Shown in pieces: positions 1-6,985 of a DNA stretch of 8,956 nucleotides. A program made the position numbers and the translations under genes. Within the stretch, counting starts at the first letter, position 1. Every line of letters starts with the position of its first letter. Location of the stretch: NCBI GenBank assembly GCA_009827215.1, contig WUAJ01000087.1, forward strand, positions 1 through 8,956, in the 5' to 3' direction. The notes under the pieces are model-generated. The model saw only the letters and a program-made list of their open reading frames with translations, searched no databases and was not told where the DNA came from. The DNA is from Phycisphaeraceae bacterium. GTDB lineage: Bacteria > Planctomycetota > Phycisphaerae > Phycisphaerales > UBA1924.

Positions 1-746
1 GTGTCAAACCCGCCGCGCATCACACACAAGAACACCACCACCAACCCATCGGAGGGTCATGGCACGAGGGCGCCAAAGCGCTGCTCCAATCCCCATACCT
101 GCTCGGGATCGGACTCTACATCACCCTCATCGCGATCAGCTCCACGCTGATCTACTTCACACAAGCGAACATCGTCGCCGACGCCGAGGAAGAACTCACC
201 CAGCGCGTCGCGCTCTTTGCACAGCTCGACATGTGGACCCAGCTCGCGACCCTGCTCGTCCAGCTCTTCGTCACGGCCCAGCTCATCAAACGCCTCGGGA
301 TCGGGATCACGCTCTGCATTCTCCCATTCGTCACCCTCGCCGGATTCACCGCGCTCGGATGGATCTCCTCGCGACCCAACGTCGAGGGCTGGCAGATCTT
401 CGCCGTCTTCGCGACCTTCAACGCGATCCACCGCGCCAGCCGCTATGCGATCATCCGCCCCGCGCGCGAGACACTCTTCTCCGTCGTCAGCAGACAAGAA
501 AAATACAAAGCCAAACCCATCATCGATGTCTTCCTCTATCGAGGGGGCGATGTCGCGGGCGCTGGAATCGAGAATGCGCTCGCCGCCGCGACGATCGGGA
601 TCTGGGGGATGGTCATGGTCACCGCGCCGTTGGCCGTGCTCTGGTCAGGTCTCGCGATCTCGCTGGCGCTCATGCAACACAGACGATCATCATCGGTATC
701 ACATTCAACGCACACCAAAGTTCAACCACAGGAAATCACAACATGA
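1..746 (+). CDS. MFS-type transporter, ATP/ADP-translocase-like group (C-terminal part)
   Basis: Partial gene: the reading frame is open from the left edge (first full codon at 3) to TGA at 744-746, giving 247 visible residues with no plausible start, so the N-terminal half lies outside. It is an integral inner-membrane protein. Hydrophobic segments fall near visible residues 32-53, 79-95, 98-120, 131-150 and 203-230, about five or six helices, consistent with the second half of a 12-helix carrier. The basic loop RQEKYKAK at about 165-172, followed by a YRGGD motif (179-183), resembles a loop I associate with bacterial MFS proteins annotated as NTP/NDP-exchange-like transporters. The substrate is not established for free-living members, so nucleotide exchange should not be assumed. 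The short hydrophilic tail is rich in Ser, His and Thr. The stop overlaps the start of the downstream epimerase (ATGA), implying co-transcription and translational coupling. An open frame in the epimerase's register also runs across this region, but it has arginine-rich low-complexity content and is not coding. Confidence 0.8.
   Translation, partial: VKPAAHHTQEHHHQPIGGSWHEGAKALLQSPYLLGIGLYITLIAISSTLIYFTQANIVADAEEELTQRVALFAQLDMWTQLATLLVQLFVTAQLIKRLGIGITLCILPFVTLAGFTALGWISSRPNVEGWQIFAVFATFNAIHRASRYAIIRPARETLFSVVSRQEKYKAKPIIDVFLYRGGDVAGAGIENALAAATIGIWGMVMVTAPLAVLWSGLAISLALMQHRRSSSVSHSTHTKVQPQEITT
730..733 (+). promoter_or_regulatory. Ribosome binding site of the Tat-epimerase gene
   Basis: AGGA lies 9 bases before the ATG at 743, inside the last codons of the upstream transporter gene. 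It supports the 743 start over any earlier in-frame start. Confidence 0.5.
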
Positions 747-1933
747 AAACCCGCCGCGAGTTCATCACCGACGCCAGCGCCCTCACCATCGGCGCCGCCC
801 TTGCCCCCTCCGCTCTTGCAGGCGGCATCTTCAAACCCAAAAAACTCAACATCCTCATGCTCGGAGGCACCGGATTCGCCGGTCCCAAAATGGTCCAGCG
901 CGCCCTCGACCACGGCCACAATGTGACGCTGTTTAATCGTGGACAAACCGCACCTGAGATGTTCCCAGACCTCGAGCACATCCAAGGCGACCGCTACACC
1001 GACCTCTCCGGACTCGAGAAACTCGTCGCCGACGGACGCAAGTTCGACGCCGTGATCGACACCTTCACCTATGTCCCCAAAACCGTCATCGACACGATGG
1101 ACATCCTCCTCCCGATCATGGGACAGTATGTGGTCATCTCCACCACCTCCGTCTACGCGTCCCGCACCAATCCGGGAATGGACGAGACCGGCGAGCTCGC
1201 AACCGTCTCCGACGAGATCGCCGCGGGAATAACGACACACCGCGAAGTGGGAGTCCACTACGGCGCGATGAAAGCACGCGTCGAAGCCGCGGCTGAAGAA
1301 CGCTTCCCCGGAAAGGTCTGCGTGATCCGTCCGGGACTCATCGTCGGAGACCGCGACACCACCGGACGATTCACCTACTGGTCTGTCCGCGCCAGCGAAG
1401 GCGGCACCATGATCGGCCCAGGCAGCGGCGAAGACTTCATCCAAGTCATCGACGTCCGCGACCTCGGAGACTTCACCATCCACTGCATTGAACAAAAACA
1501 CATGGGCGCGTACAACGGCATCTCCCCAGCCGGTCAATGGACCAGCAAGGACATGGTCGAATCCGCAACACGCGTTGCGAAGAAGCACCTCGATGTGGAC
1601 ACCAAGATCGAGTGGATCGACGCGGACTTCCTCGCCGCCAACGGCGTCAACGCGTGGCAACACATGCCCGCGTGGGTCCCCAACTCCGCCGATGGATACC
1701 AAGGACAAGGCCAAATCTCGACCGCCAAGTCCATCAAAGCCGGACTCAAAACGAGATCACTCGAAGACTCCCACTGGAACGCCCTCAACTACTACAAAAC
1801 CCGAGGCCCAGAAATCCTCGACCAATACGGCGAAGAACAACACACCCAGTGGCTCCAAAGAATCCGTGGCGGACTCGACCCACAACGCGAACAAGAAGTC
1901 CTCAAACTCTGGAACGAACGCGAAGAAGGCTAA
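743..1933 (+). CDS. Tat-exported NAD(P)-dependent epimerase/dehydratase family protein (extended SDR)
   Basis: A 396-residue protein of the extended short-chain dehydrogenase/epimerase superfamily; its substrate is unknown, probably a nucleotide- or sugar-like compound. It begins with a twin-arginine signal: TRREF at residues 3-7, a hydrophobic stretch at about 10-26, and an Ala-X-Ala site at 24-26. This predicts export in folded, cofactor-loaded form. The Rossmann glycine motif GGTGFAG is at 41-47, and NRG at 65-67 after the second strand may favour NADP. A Ser/Thr cluster lies at 133-136, and the catalytic YxxxK pair is Tyr173/Lys177. RPGLIVGDRD at 196-205 is the usual segment lining the substrate pocket. 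Length is normal. The ATG at 743 is chosen because the Tat signal starts there and an AGGA precedes it. The frame stays open upstream to about 59, but that stretch is the transporter gene read in the wrong frame. The gene is coupled to the transporter and ends at a strong terminator. Confidence 0.85.
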   Translation: MKTRREFITDASALTIGAALAPSALAGGIFKPKKLNILMLGGTGFAGPKMVQRALDHGHNVTLFNRGQTAPEMFPDLEHIQGDRYTDLSGLEKLVADGRKFDAVIDTFTYVPKTVIDTMDILLPIMGQYVVISTTSVYASRTNPGMDETGELATVSDEIAAGITTHREVGVHYGAMKARVEAAAEERFPGKVCVIRPGLIVGDRDTTGRFTYWSVRASEGGTMIGPGSGEDFIQVIDVRDLGDFTIHCIEQKHMGAYNGISPAGQWTSKDMVESATRVAKKHLDVDTKIEWIDADFLAANGVNAWQHMPAWVPNSADGYQGQGQISTAKSIKAGLKTRSLEDSHWNALNYYKTRGPEILDQYGEEQHTQWLQRIRGGLDPQREQEVLKLWNEREEG

Positions 1934-1948
1934 TCAACATCCAACAAC

Positions 1949-1986
1949 AAAAAAGCCCGCACCTCTATGGAGCGGGCTCCTTTTTT
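1949..1986. terminator. Bidirectional intrinsic terminator between convergent genes
   Basis: Six A residues (1949-1954) precede a 7-bp stem AGCCCGC (1954-1960) / GCGGGCT (1972-1978). The stem extends by CC/GG after one A-A mismatch and closes on a 5-base loop. Six T residues (1981-1986) follow. The A tract gives a U tract on the minus strand, so it can end both the epimerase transcript (stop at 1933) and the fbaB transcript (stop at 2002) in a 68-base gap. Confidence 0.9.
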
Positions 1987-2001
1987 ATCCGTTCTCTGAA
2001 A

Positions 2002-3114
2002 TCAAGCGATCGTCACGCTCTCATCCAGATACACATCCTGAATCGCGTTGAGCAGCGCCGCGCCCTCACCCATCGGACGCTGGAACGCCTTGCGCCCTGA
2101 GATCAAGCCCATGCCGCCCGCGCGCTTGTTGATGACCGCAGTCGTGACCGCTTCCTTCAGATCGCCCGCACCGCTTGAAGCGCCGCCTGAGTTGATCAGA
2201 GGCATGCGCCCCATGTAGCAGTTCGCGACCTGGTATCGGCACAGATCAATCGGGTGACCGCCGTTGCCGTTCTCATCGCTGGAGTTGAGCTTCGTGTAGA
2301 TCGAAGTATCGAACTTGCCGTAGGACGAGTCGCCCGTGTTGAGTGCTTTGTACCCGCCGTTATTAGTTGGGAGCTTCTGCTTGATGATGTCCGCTTGGAT
2401 CGTGACACCGAGGTGGTTCGCTTGCGCGGTCAGGTCGGATGCCGCGTGGTAGTCCACGCCGTTGACCTTGAACGAGTTGTTGCGCATGTAGCACCAGAGC
2501 ACAGTGACCATGCCGTAGTCGTGTGCTTCCGCGAACATATCCGCGACATACTGGATCTGATCGTTGGATTCTTCAGAACCAAAGTAGATCGTTGCACCAA
2601 CAGCAGCGGCACCCATCTCCCAGCACTGCTTGATCGTGCCGAACGGGATCTGGTTGAAGGTGTTGGGGTAGGTCATCAGCTCGTTGTGATTGAACTTGAC
2701 GAGATACGGGATTTTGTGCGCGTACTTGCGAGCCGTGGCGCCGAGAACGCCGAAGGTCGAAGCAACCGCGTTGCAGCCGCCTTCTATCGCGAGTTCGATG
2801 ATGTTCGCTGGATCGAAGTAATCCGGATTCGGAGCGAACGAGGCGCCCGCGCTGTGCTCGATGCCCTGGTCAACAGGAAGGATCGAGGTGTACCCTGTTC
2901 CCGCGAGCCGACCGGTGTTGAGGATTCGGTTGTAGTTGTTGAGCACATTCTGATTGCGATCACTCATCGCCATCACGCGATCGATGAAATCACCACCAGG
3001 CAGGTTCAGTCGGTCTTTGGAGATCGCCGGAGAATCGAAGTTCAGCAGCGCATCATCCTCAAGGACAGAAGCCACATCAATCGTCAAGTTCCGTTCGAGC
3101 GTCGCGGTTGTCAT
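2002..3114 (-). CDS. fbaB: Class I fructose-bisphosphate aldolase, FbaB/DhnA type
   Basis: A 370-residue cytoplasmic enzyme that reversibly splits fructose 1,6-bisphosphate into dihydroxyacetone phosphate and glyceraldehyde 3-phosphate through a Schiff base, without metal. It matches E. coli FbaB over nearly its whole length from memory: NTGRLAGTGY (66-75), ILPVDQGIEHSAGASF (78-93), VGATIYFGSEES (172-183), VDYH (220-223), and ADIIKQK (241-247), in which Lys245 aligns with the Schiff-base lysine. The C-terminal INKRAGGMGLISGRKAF (328-344) contributes to phosphate binding in the family. Compared with E. coli it has a slightly longer N-terminus and an Asn/Gly/Ser-rich insertion at about 261-287. 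The ATG at 3114 has a GAGGAG sequence 6 bases upstream. The gene stands alone: divergent from the kinase gene and convergent with the epimerase, with a terminator of its own. In bacteria with several aldolases this class is often linked to gluconeogenic growth; whether that applies here cannot be seen. A long antisense open frame crosses it but encodes nothing recognisable. Confidence 0.95.
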   Translation of the reverse strand: MTTATLERNLTIDVASVLEDDALLNFDSPAISKDRLNLPGGDFIDRVMAMSDRNQNVLNNYNRILNTGRLAGTGYTSILPVDQGIEHSAGASFAPNPDYFDPANIIELAIEGGCNAVASTFGVLGATARKYAHKIPYLVKFNHNELMTYPNTFNQIPFGTIKQCWEMGAAAVGATIYFGSEESNDQIQYVADMFAEAHDYGMVTVLWCYMRNNSFKVNGVDYHAASDLTAQANHLGVTIQADIIKQKLPTNNGGYKALNTGDSSYGKFDTSIYTKLNSSDENGNGGHPIDLCRYQVANCYMGRMPLINSGGASSGAGDLKEAVTTAVINKRAGGMGLISGRKAFQRPMGEGAALLNAIQDVYLDESVTIA

Positions 3115-3120
3115 CCTGGT

Positions 3121-3126
3121 CTCCTC
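3121..3126 (-). promoter_or_regulatory. Ribosome binding site of fbaB
   Basis: On the minus strand, GAGGAG lies 6 bases before the fbaB ATG. It is the strongest Shine-Dalgarno sequence in the window and fixes the start at 3114. Confidence 0.85.
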
Positions 3127-3146
3127 GCCAAGCAGTGTTCTGGTGC

Positions 3147-3176
3147 GGTAAAGCGGGTTGATTTCATTACTTGCAA
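3147..3176 (-). promoter_or_regulatory. Possible promoter of fbaB
   Basis: Read on the minus strand, TTGCAA (3176-3171) and TTTACC (3152-3147) are separated by 18 bases, resembling weak sigma-70 -35 and -10 boxes. Transcription would start near 3140, giving a leader of about 25 bases that contains the ribosome binding site. The position suits the gene but the match is modest. Confidence 0.3.
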
Positions 3177-3210
3177 TCGCACATCCGGCGATCGGCGTGA
3201 TTCTAGGCCC

Positions 3211-3238
3211 TTCATTCTGGACTCACCCCTCTATCATG
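3211..3238 (+). promoter_or_regulatory. Possible promoter of the kinase gene, leaderless geometry
   Basis: TATCAT at 3233-3238 is a fair -10 box, with the weak -35-like TTCATT (3211-3216) 16 bases before it. Initiation 6-7 bases downstream would fall on the ATG at 3244, producing an mRNA with essentially no leader. No Shine-Dalgarno sequence precedes this ATG, which agrees with that reading but does not prove it. Confidence 0.3.
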
Positions 3239-3243
3239 CATCC

Positions 3244-6195
3244 ATGAGCGAGTTCGAAACCAGAGATATGTCCTACGGCGACGATCACGAACGGCTCGAT
3301 CAGCATCCATTCCAAACCCCAGATCAGATCGGACCCTACAAAATCCTCAACAAGCTCGGAGAGGGTGGATTCGGGATCGTCTACGAAGCGCAGCAAGAGC
3401 ACCCCGTCAAACGACGCGTCGCGCTCAAAGTCATTAAGCCCGGCATGGACTCCAAGAAGGTCATCGCTCGATTCCAAGCCGAGCGACAAGCACTCGCGCT
3501 GATGTCCCACCCAAACATCGCGAAAGTCCTCGATGGCGGGATCACCGAACGAGGCCTCCCCTACTTCGTGATGGAGATGGTCCATGGGATGCCCATCACC
3601 GAATACTGCGATCTTCAACAGCTCTCTATAGACGATCGGCTCAGATTACTCATCCCAGTCTGCCAAGCGATCCAGCACGCGCACACCAAGTCAGTGCTCC
3701 ATCGCGATCTCAAGCCATCCAACATTCTGGTCGCAAAGGATTCACAAGACCAACCACATCCAACAGTCATCGACTTTGGGGTTGCCAAAGCACTCAACGA
3801 TCAACTGACCGACTCAACGCTCCACACGACCGAAGGGCAAATGGTCGGGACTCCAGAATACATGAGTCCAGAACAAGCCGGGAACTCAGGACTCGATATC
3901 GATACCCGCACCGATGTCTACTCGCTCGGAGTCGTGCTCTACGAACTCCTCACCGGCTTGCTTCCATTTGAGCCGGAGGAACTACGAACGAAGGTCTATG
4001 TCGATATCCAGCGCTATATATGCGAGAAGAATCCCCCCAAGCCGAGCACGCGATTCCTCTCCGAGCTCAATCAATCAGAGAAGACCGCATCCGCGAGCAC
4101 ATCAGCAAAGAATCGCTTGATCAATGTCCGCGAACTCCCCAAACAACTCAAAGGGGAACTCGATTGGGTGGTGATGAAGTGTCTGGAGAAAGATCGAGAT
4201 CGCAGATACCCAACCCCGATCGCGCTCGCTGAAGAACTCCAGCACTATCTCGATGACGAACCAGTCTCGGCGCGCCCTCCCAGCACTTGGTATCAAATCA
4301 GGAAGTACTCCAAGCGCAACAAAGCTTTCGTCGCAAGCGGAGCCGCGATCCTCGCCGTTCTCATCCTCGGACTCGCTGGGACAACCTTTGGATTCATGCA
4401 AGCGAATGCCCAGCGCACCAAGACCCTCCAGGCAAACCAGGTGCTACGCGATCAGAACCAGAACGCGAAGAAAGCGATCGAAGAACTCCTCGTCGTCTCC
4501 GGCGTGTTCGATCAATACGACCTGCAACCAAATGAATCGACGAGTGTTTTCATCGAATCACCAAACGACGGCCCTACCCAGTACTTCACCCTCCAAGCAC
4601 TCGACGATGGATCGCTCACCATCAAGCCAAGAGTTCATGCCGGAGAAGACGAACAACAAGCCAGCGACGAGTTCGCCGCCGTGCTCCCATCAATCGCGGT
4701 TGATTTCACGAAGAGCGCCCTCGAAGCCGAGCAGAATGCCAAATCCGAAGCCGAGCAGCGTGCTCTCGAAGCCGAAAGTGAACGCGCTGTCGCTCAAAGC
4801 ATCAATACATTCATCAACGATCAACTCCTCGGCGCCGTTGTCCCTGAGCGCGAAGGACGCAATGTCCTTGTGCGCGACATACTCATCACCGCCGCGAATC
4901 AACTGGACGAGAACCCGCCCACAGTCCCGAAGGTTGAAGCCGCGCTCCGCAAAACCATTGGTCATACATTCCGAAGTCTGGGGTACTACGACGAGAGCGA
5001 GCGCCACCTGCGCAGATCGCTGGAACTCTGGCAAGACATCCAAGGCTCACAAAGCCTCCTGACTGCCACGATTCTTGAAGACCTCGCGTTCACGCTCATG
5101 CACACTGAGAAGTACGACGAAGCGTATCAGAAAACCCTCCGTGTGCTGGACATCCGCAAAGCATCCCTTGGAGAGAACCACCCACTCACCATCCGCACAC
5201 TCGCGGACGCCTCCATGTTCGACGCGCTCCGCAACGGCGAGATCGTCGCACGCTTCGACAACATGACCCTCGACATGCTGCGCCTGGCGCGCAAGCAAGG
5301 CGAAAGCCGAGACGAGATCCTGCAAGTCGTCAATCAGATCGTCCTGGACACCGAGTCATATGTCGCAACAGGACAAACCGAGCAGGCGCTCAATCTCCTC
5401 AGAGAAGCCGCCGAGCCCTACCTCGCATCTCCTTTGATCCGTGATCGAGTCCCCTACGCCGTGGGGTCATACTCGATCATGCTGACCCAAGACGGCACAC
5501 TCCGCAGCGCCGAAGCACTGGCGCTCTACGCCATCGAGTCTGGGAAGCAATACCTCAAACCAGATCACCCCCACACGCTCCACGCGATGTACGCGCTGTA
5601 TCACACACTCAACAAGCAGGGACGATTCGAAGAAGCACTCAACGCGATCATGTCGTGTCTCGATGGACGCCGACGAGCGCAGGGTGATGATCACGAAGAA
5701 ACCATCTACGCCATTTCCCTTGTCGCACAGCAACTGCACAAACTCCATCGAACAGAGGAGTCCATCCCGTATTACGAAGAAGCGATCGAGAGGAACCGAT
5801 CAACCAAAGGTGATCTTGCATACAACACCCTCTACATGCTCGGAGAATACGCCGCGGCACTCAACGACCTGCAACGCTACAACGACGCAGAGATCGCGTA
5901 CAAACAATCCATCGATGGATTCTCTCGATCCGACGACGATCCACACAACAACGACCTCATACTCATGGCAAACCTCTGCTGGATGTATCTCAATCAACAG
6001 CGATACCAGGACGCCGAGTCGCTCGCGCTCCAGTGCTACGAATCGAGCCAGCTCCTCGATCCACGCGACGAAGGGGTCACCGCACTCGCGTTGCGCCTGC
6101 TTGTTGATCTGTATCAATCATGGGATCAATCAGAACCAAACGCCGGCTACGACACCAAAGCAATCAAATACCAAGACATCCTCAACACGCTCTAA
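3244..6195 (+). CDS. Membrane-anchored Hanks-type Ser/Thr protein kinase with C-terminal TPR array
   Basis: A 983-residue receptor-like kinase. The N-terminal kinase domain (about 32-335) has every catalytic element: glycine loop GEGGFG (39-44), Lys62 in VALK, helix-C Glu80, HRDLKPSN (153-160) with catalytic Asp155, DFG (177-179), and a GTPEYMSPEQ activation segment (202-211). It should be active, phosphorylating Ser/Thr from the cytoplasm. A basic segment and one transmembrane helix (about 361-385) follow, so the remainder is probably extracytoplasmic. Next come Gln/Asn-rich coiled coil (387-420), an acidic segment without recognisable family (about 421-480), and a second Ala/Glu coiled coil (484-508) built from near-repeated codons. 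TPR-like helices occupy about 560-983, including a G-x-x-H-P-x-T type motif near 644-650 and a related one near 773. The TPR region presumably binds a protein ligand or partner; targets are unknown. The ATG at 3244 is chosen: the upstream open frame (to 2254) lies antisense to fbaB. The frame also has an ATG at 3268. The gene is divergent from fbaB and ends one base from the SRAP stop. Confidence 0.9.
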   Translation: MSEFETRDMSYGDDHERLDQHPFQTPDQIGPYKILNKLGEGGFGIVYEAQQEHPVKRRVALKVIKPGMDSKKVIARFQAERQALALMSHPNIAKVLDGGITERGLPYFVMEMVHGMPITEYCDLQQLSIDDRLRLLIPVCQAIQHAHTKSVLHRDLKPSNILVAKDSQDQPHPTVIDFGVAKALNDQLTDSTLHTTEGQMVGTPEYMSPEQAGNSGLDIDTRTDVYSLGVVLYELLTGLLPFEPEELRTKVYVDIQRYICEKNPPKPSTRFLSELNQSEKTASASTSAKNRLINVRELPKQLKGELDWVVMKCLEKDRDRRYPTPIALAEELQHYLDDEPVSARPPSTWYQIRKYSKRNKAFVASGAAILAVLILGLAGTTFGFMQANAQRTKTLQANQVLRDQNQNAKKAIEELLVVSGVFDQYDLQPNESTSVFIESPNDGPTQYFTLQALDDGSLTIKPRVHAGEDEQQASDEFAAVLPSIAVDFTKSALEAEQNAKSEAEQRALEAESERAVAQSINTFINDQLLGAVVPEREGRNVLVRDILITAANQLDENPPTVPKVEAALRKTIGHTFRSLGYYDESERHLRRSLELWQDIQGSQSLLTATILEDLAFTLMHTEKYDEAYQKTLRVLDIRKASLGENHPLTIRTLADASMFDALRNGEIVARFDNMTLDMLRLARKQGESRDEILQVVNQIVLDTESYVATGQTEQALNLLREAAEPYLASPLIRDRVPYAVGSYSIMLTQDGTLRSAEALALYAIESGKQYLKPDHPHTLHAMYALYHTLNKQGRFEEALNAIMSCLDGRRRAQGDDHEETIYAISLVAQQLHKLHRTEESIPYYEEAIERNRSTKGDLAYNTLYMLGEYAAALNDLQRYNDAEIAYKQSIDGFSRSDDDPHNNDLILMANLCWMYLNQQRYQDAESLALQCYESSQLLDPRDEGVTALALRLLVDLYQSWDQSEPNAGYDTKAIKYQDILNTL

Positions 6196-6196
6196 C

Positions 6197-6922
6197 TCAC
6201 GAACCCCAGAGCGTCCCGTCCCGCTCGATTTCCCCCTCACGAACCTCATCAAGCAGCGACGCGTCGTTATTGCTCGGCGAGTTCACACGCTTCCCAACGC
6301 GATACCCTCGCAGCGCATCCGCATCGAGCATCGAGAGCAACTCATCCACACCAACGCTCATCCCCAACCAACCGTTCGCCGTGTCCGAATCCACCACGAC
6401 AGGCATCCGATGATGCAGCTCCGCAAGCATCCCACGCGCCTGCGTCGTCAGCAGCGTGAACGAATCCATGGACTCTTCATTGCCGGTGTCACAACGATCC
6501 CACAATCCAGCGAGCATCAACACATCCCCATCCGCTCTCGACAAGAACCAAGGCTGCTTCCCCTTCTTCGATCCCAGATCCTCCCACTCATAGAACCCAC
6601 TCATAGGGACCACGCACCTTCGACGATCGACCAGTCCTCTATACGCCGGCTTCTCATGGACTGTCTCGCTGCGAGCATTGATCATCTTCGCCGAGATCGA
6701 CGCGTCCTTCGCCCATGATGGGGTCAATCCGAACTTCGCTCGCGCCATCCCCGCCGCATCTTCCCCAGCTTCACACACCAGCGCGTCTTGCGACGGCGCG
6801 ATATTGAACGAGTCAAGCATCAGATCCGCCGCGTCATCCGAGATCCGCAGCGACGCCCGCAGGATCTCCTCGATCCTCGACACGTCCTTGTCCTCAAACA
6901 CCTGCGCAAATCGTCCGCACAT
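6197..6922 (-). CDS. SRAP family abasic-site DNA-protein crosslinking protein (YedK/HMCES)
   Basis: A 241-residue, full-length member of the SOS-response-associated peptidase (SRAP) family. Characterised members (E. coli YedK, human HMCES) bind single-stranded DNA and form a stable thiazolidine crosslink between the N-terminal cysteine and an abasic site, shielding it at replication forks. All key residues are visible: MCGRF at 1-5 with Cys2 exposed after Met removal, NARSET (82-87) with the DNA-binding Asn82, GFYEWE (109-114) with Glu112, and HHRMPVV (170-176) with His170. A VNSPSNND segment near the C-terminus is also typical. Start choice matters: an in-frame TTG at 6928 would add two residues and bury the cysteine, so the ATG at 6922 is used. 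There is no Shine-Dalgarno sequence. The gene is divergent from leuS and convergent with the kinase gene, its stop being one base from the kinase stop. No LexA-like operator was recognised upstream. Confidence 0.93.
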   Translation of the reverse strand: MCGRFAQVFEDKDVSRIEEILRASLRISDDAADLMLDSFNIAPSQDALVCEAGEDAAGMARAKFGLTPSWAKDASISAKMINARSETVHEKPAYRGLVDRRRCVVPMSGFYEWEDLGSKKGKQPWFLSRADGDVLMLAGLWDRCDTGNEESMDSFTLLTTQARGMLAELHHRMPVVVDSDTANGWLGMSVGVDELLSMLDADALRGYRVGKRVNSPSNNDASLLDEVREGEIERDGTLWGS

Positions 6923-6928
6923 ACCCAA

Positions 6929-6934
6929 ACCATA
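6929..6934 (-). promoter_or_regulatory. Possible -10 box of the SRAP gene
   Basis: On the minus strand TATGGT (6934-6929) sits 6 bases before the ATG at 6922. Initiation at the usual distance would begin on the start codon itself, again a leaderless arrangement. I see no good -35 box, so support is weak. Confidence 0.2.
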
Positions 6935-6943
6935 CCCGATCCA

Positions 6944-6960
6944 ACCCTCAAAACGAGGGT
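6944..6960. repeat. Perfect 6-bp inverted repeat in the SRAP-leuS divergent region
   Basis: ACCCTC (6944-6949) and GAGGGT (6955-6960) are exact inverted arms around a 5-base AAAAC spacer. The repeat sits in the 71-base gap between two divergent starts. It could be an operator for a dimeric regulator affecting both genes. It lacks a T tract and is upstream of both genes, so a terminator is unlikely. Chance occurrence is possible for arms this short. Confidence 0.35.
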
Positions 6961-6976
6961 ATTCCCCGTTTCCATG

Positions 6977-6985
6977 TGCTAAACT
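6977..6985 (+). promoter_or_regulatory. Possible extended -10 promoter of leuS
   Basis: TGCTAAACT fits the extended -10 pattern TGnTAnnnT. The hexamer TAAACT (6980-6985) ends 8 bases before the ATG at 6994, so transcription would start at or 1-3 bases before the start codon. The -35 region is weak, which is common with extended -10 promoters. No Shine-Dalgarno sequence is present. Confidence 0.35.

Noticed and set aside
59..742. Open frame in register with the Tat-epimerase that would extend it by 228 residues upstream.
   Set aside because: The extension is Arg/His-rich low-complexity sequence from reading the transporter gene in the wrong frame. The Tat signal requires a start at 743, and an AGGA precedes it.
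722..1714. 330-codon minus-strand open frame opposite the epimerase gene.
   Set aside because: Composition (Gly, Val, Asp, His rich) is typical of the antisense frame of C/G-ending codons. It has no motif, no RBS and no upstream promoter.
2254..3243. Plus-strand open frame running without stops through the fbaB region into the kinase gene, as if the kinase had a 330-residue N-terminal extension.
   Set aside because: It is wholly antisense to fbaB, which is unmistakable on the minus strand, and the translated extension has no recognisable fold. The kinase starts at the ATG at 3244, shortly before the glycine loop.
3326..3333. Internal AGATCGGA resembling the first 8 bases of the TruSeq adapter, which could suggest a chimeric join.
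   Set aside because: The match stops after 8 bases and the kinase reading frame and conserved residues continue without a break on both sides.
5906..5921. Exact 16-base palindrome AATCCATCGATGGATT.
   Set aside because: It lies inside a conserved TPR helix of the kinase (encoding QSIDGF) with ordinary codon use. There is no partner copy in the window, so chance is the simplest explanation.
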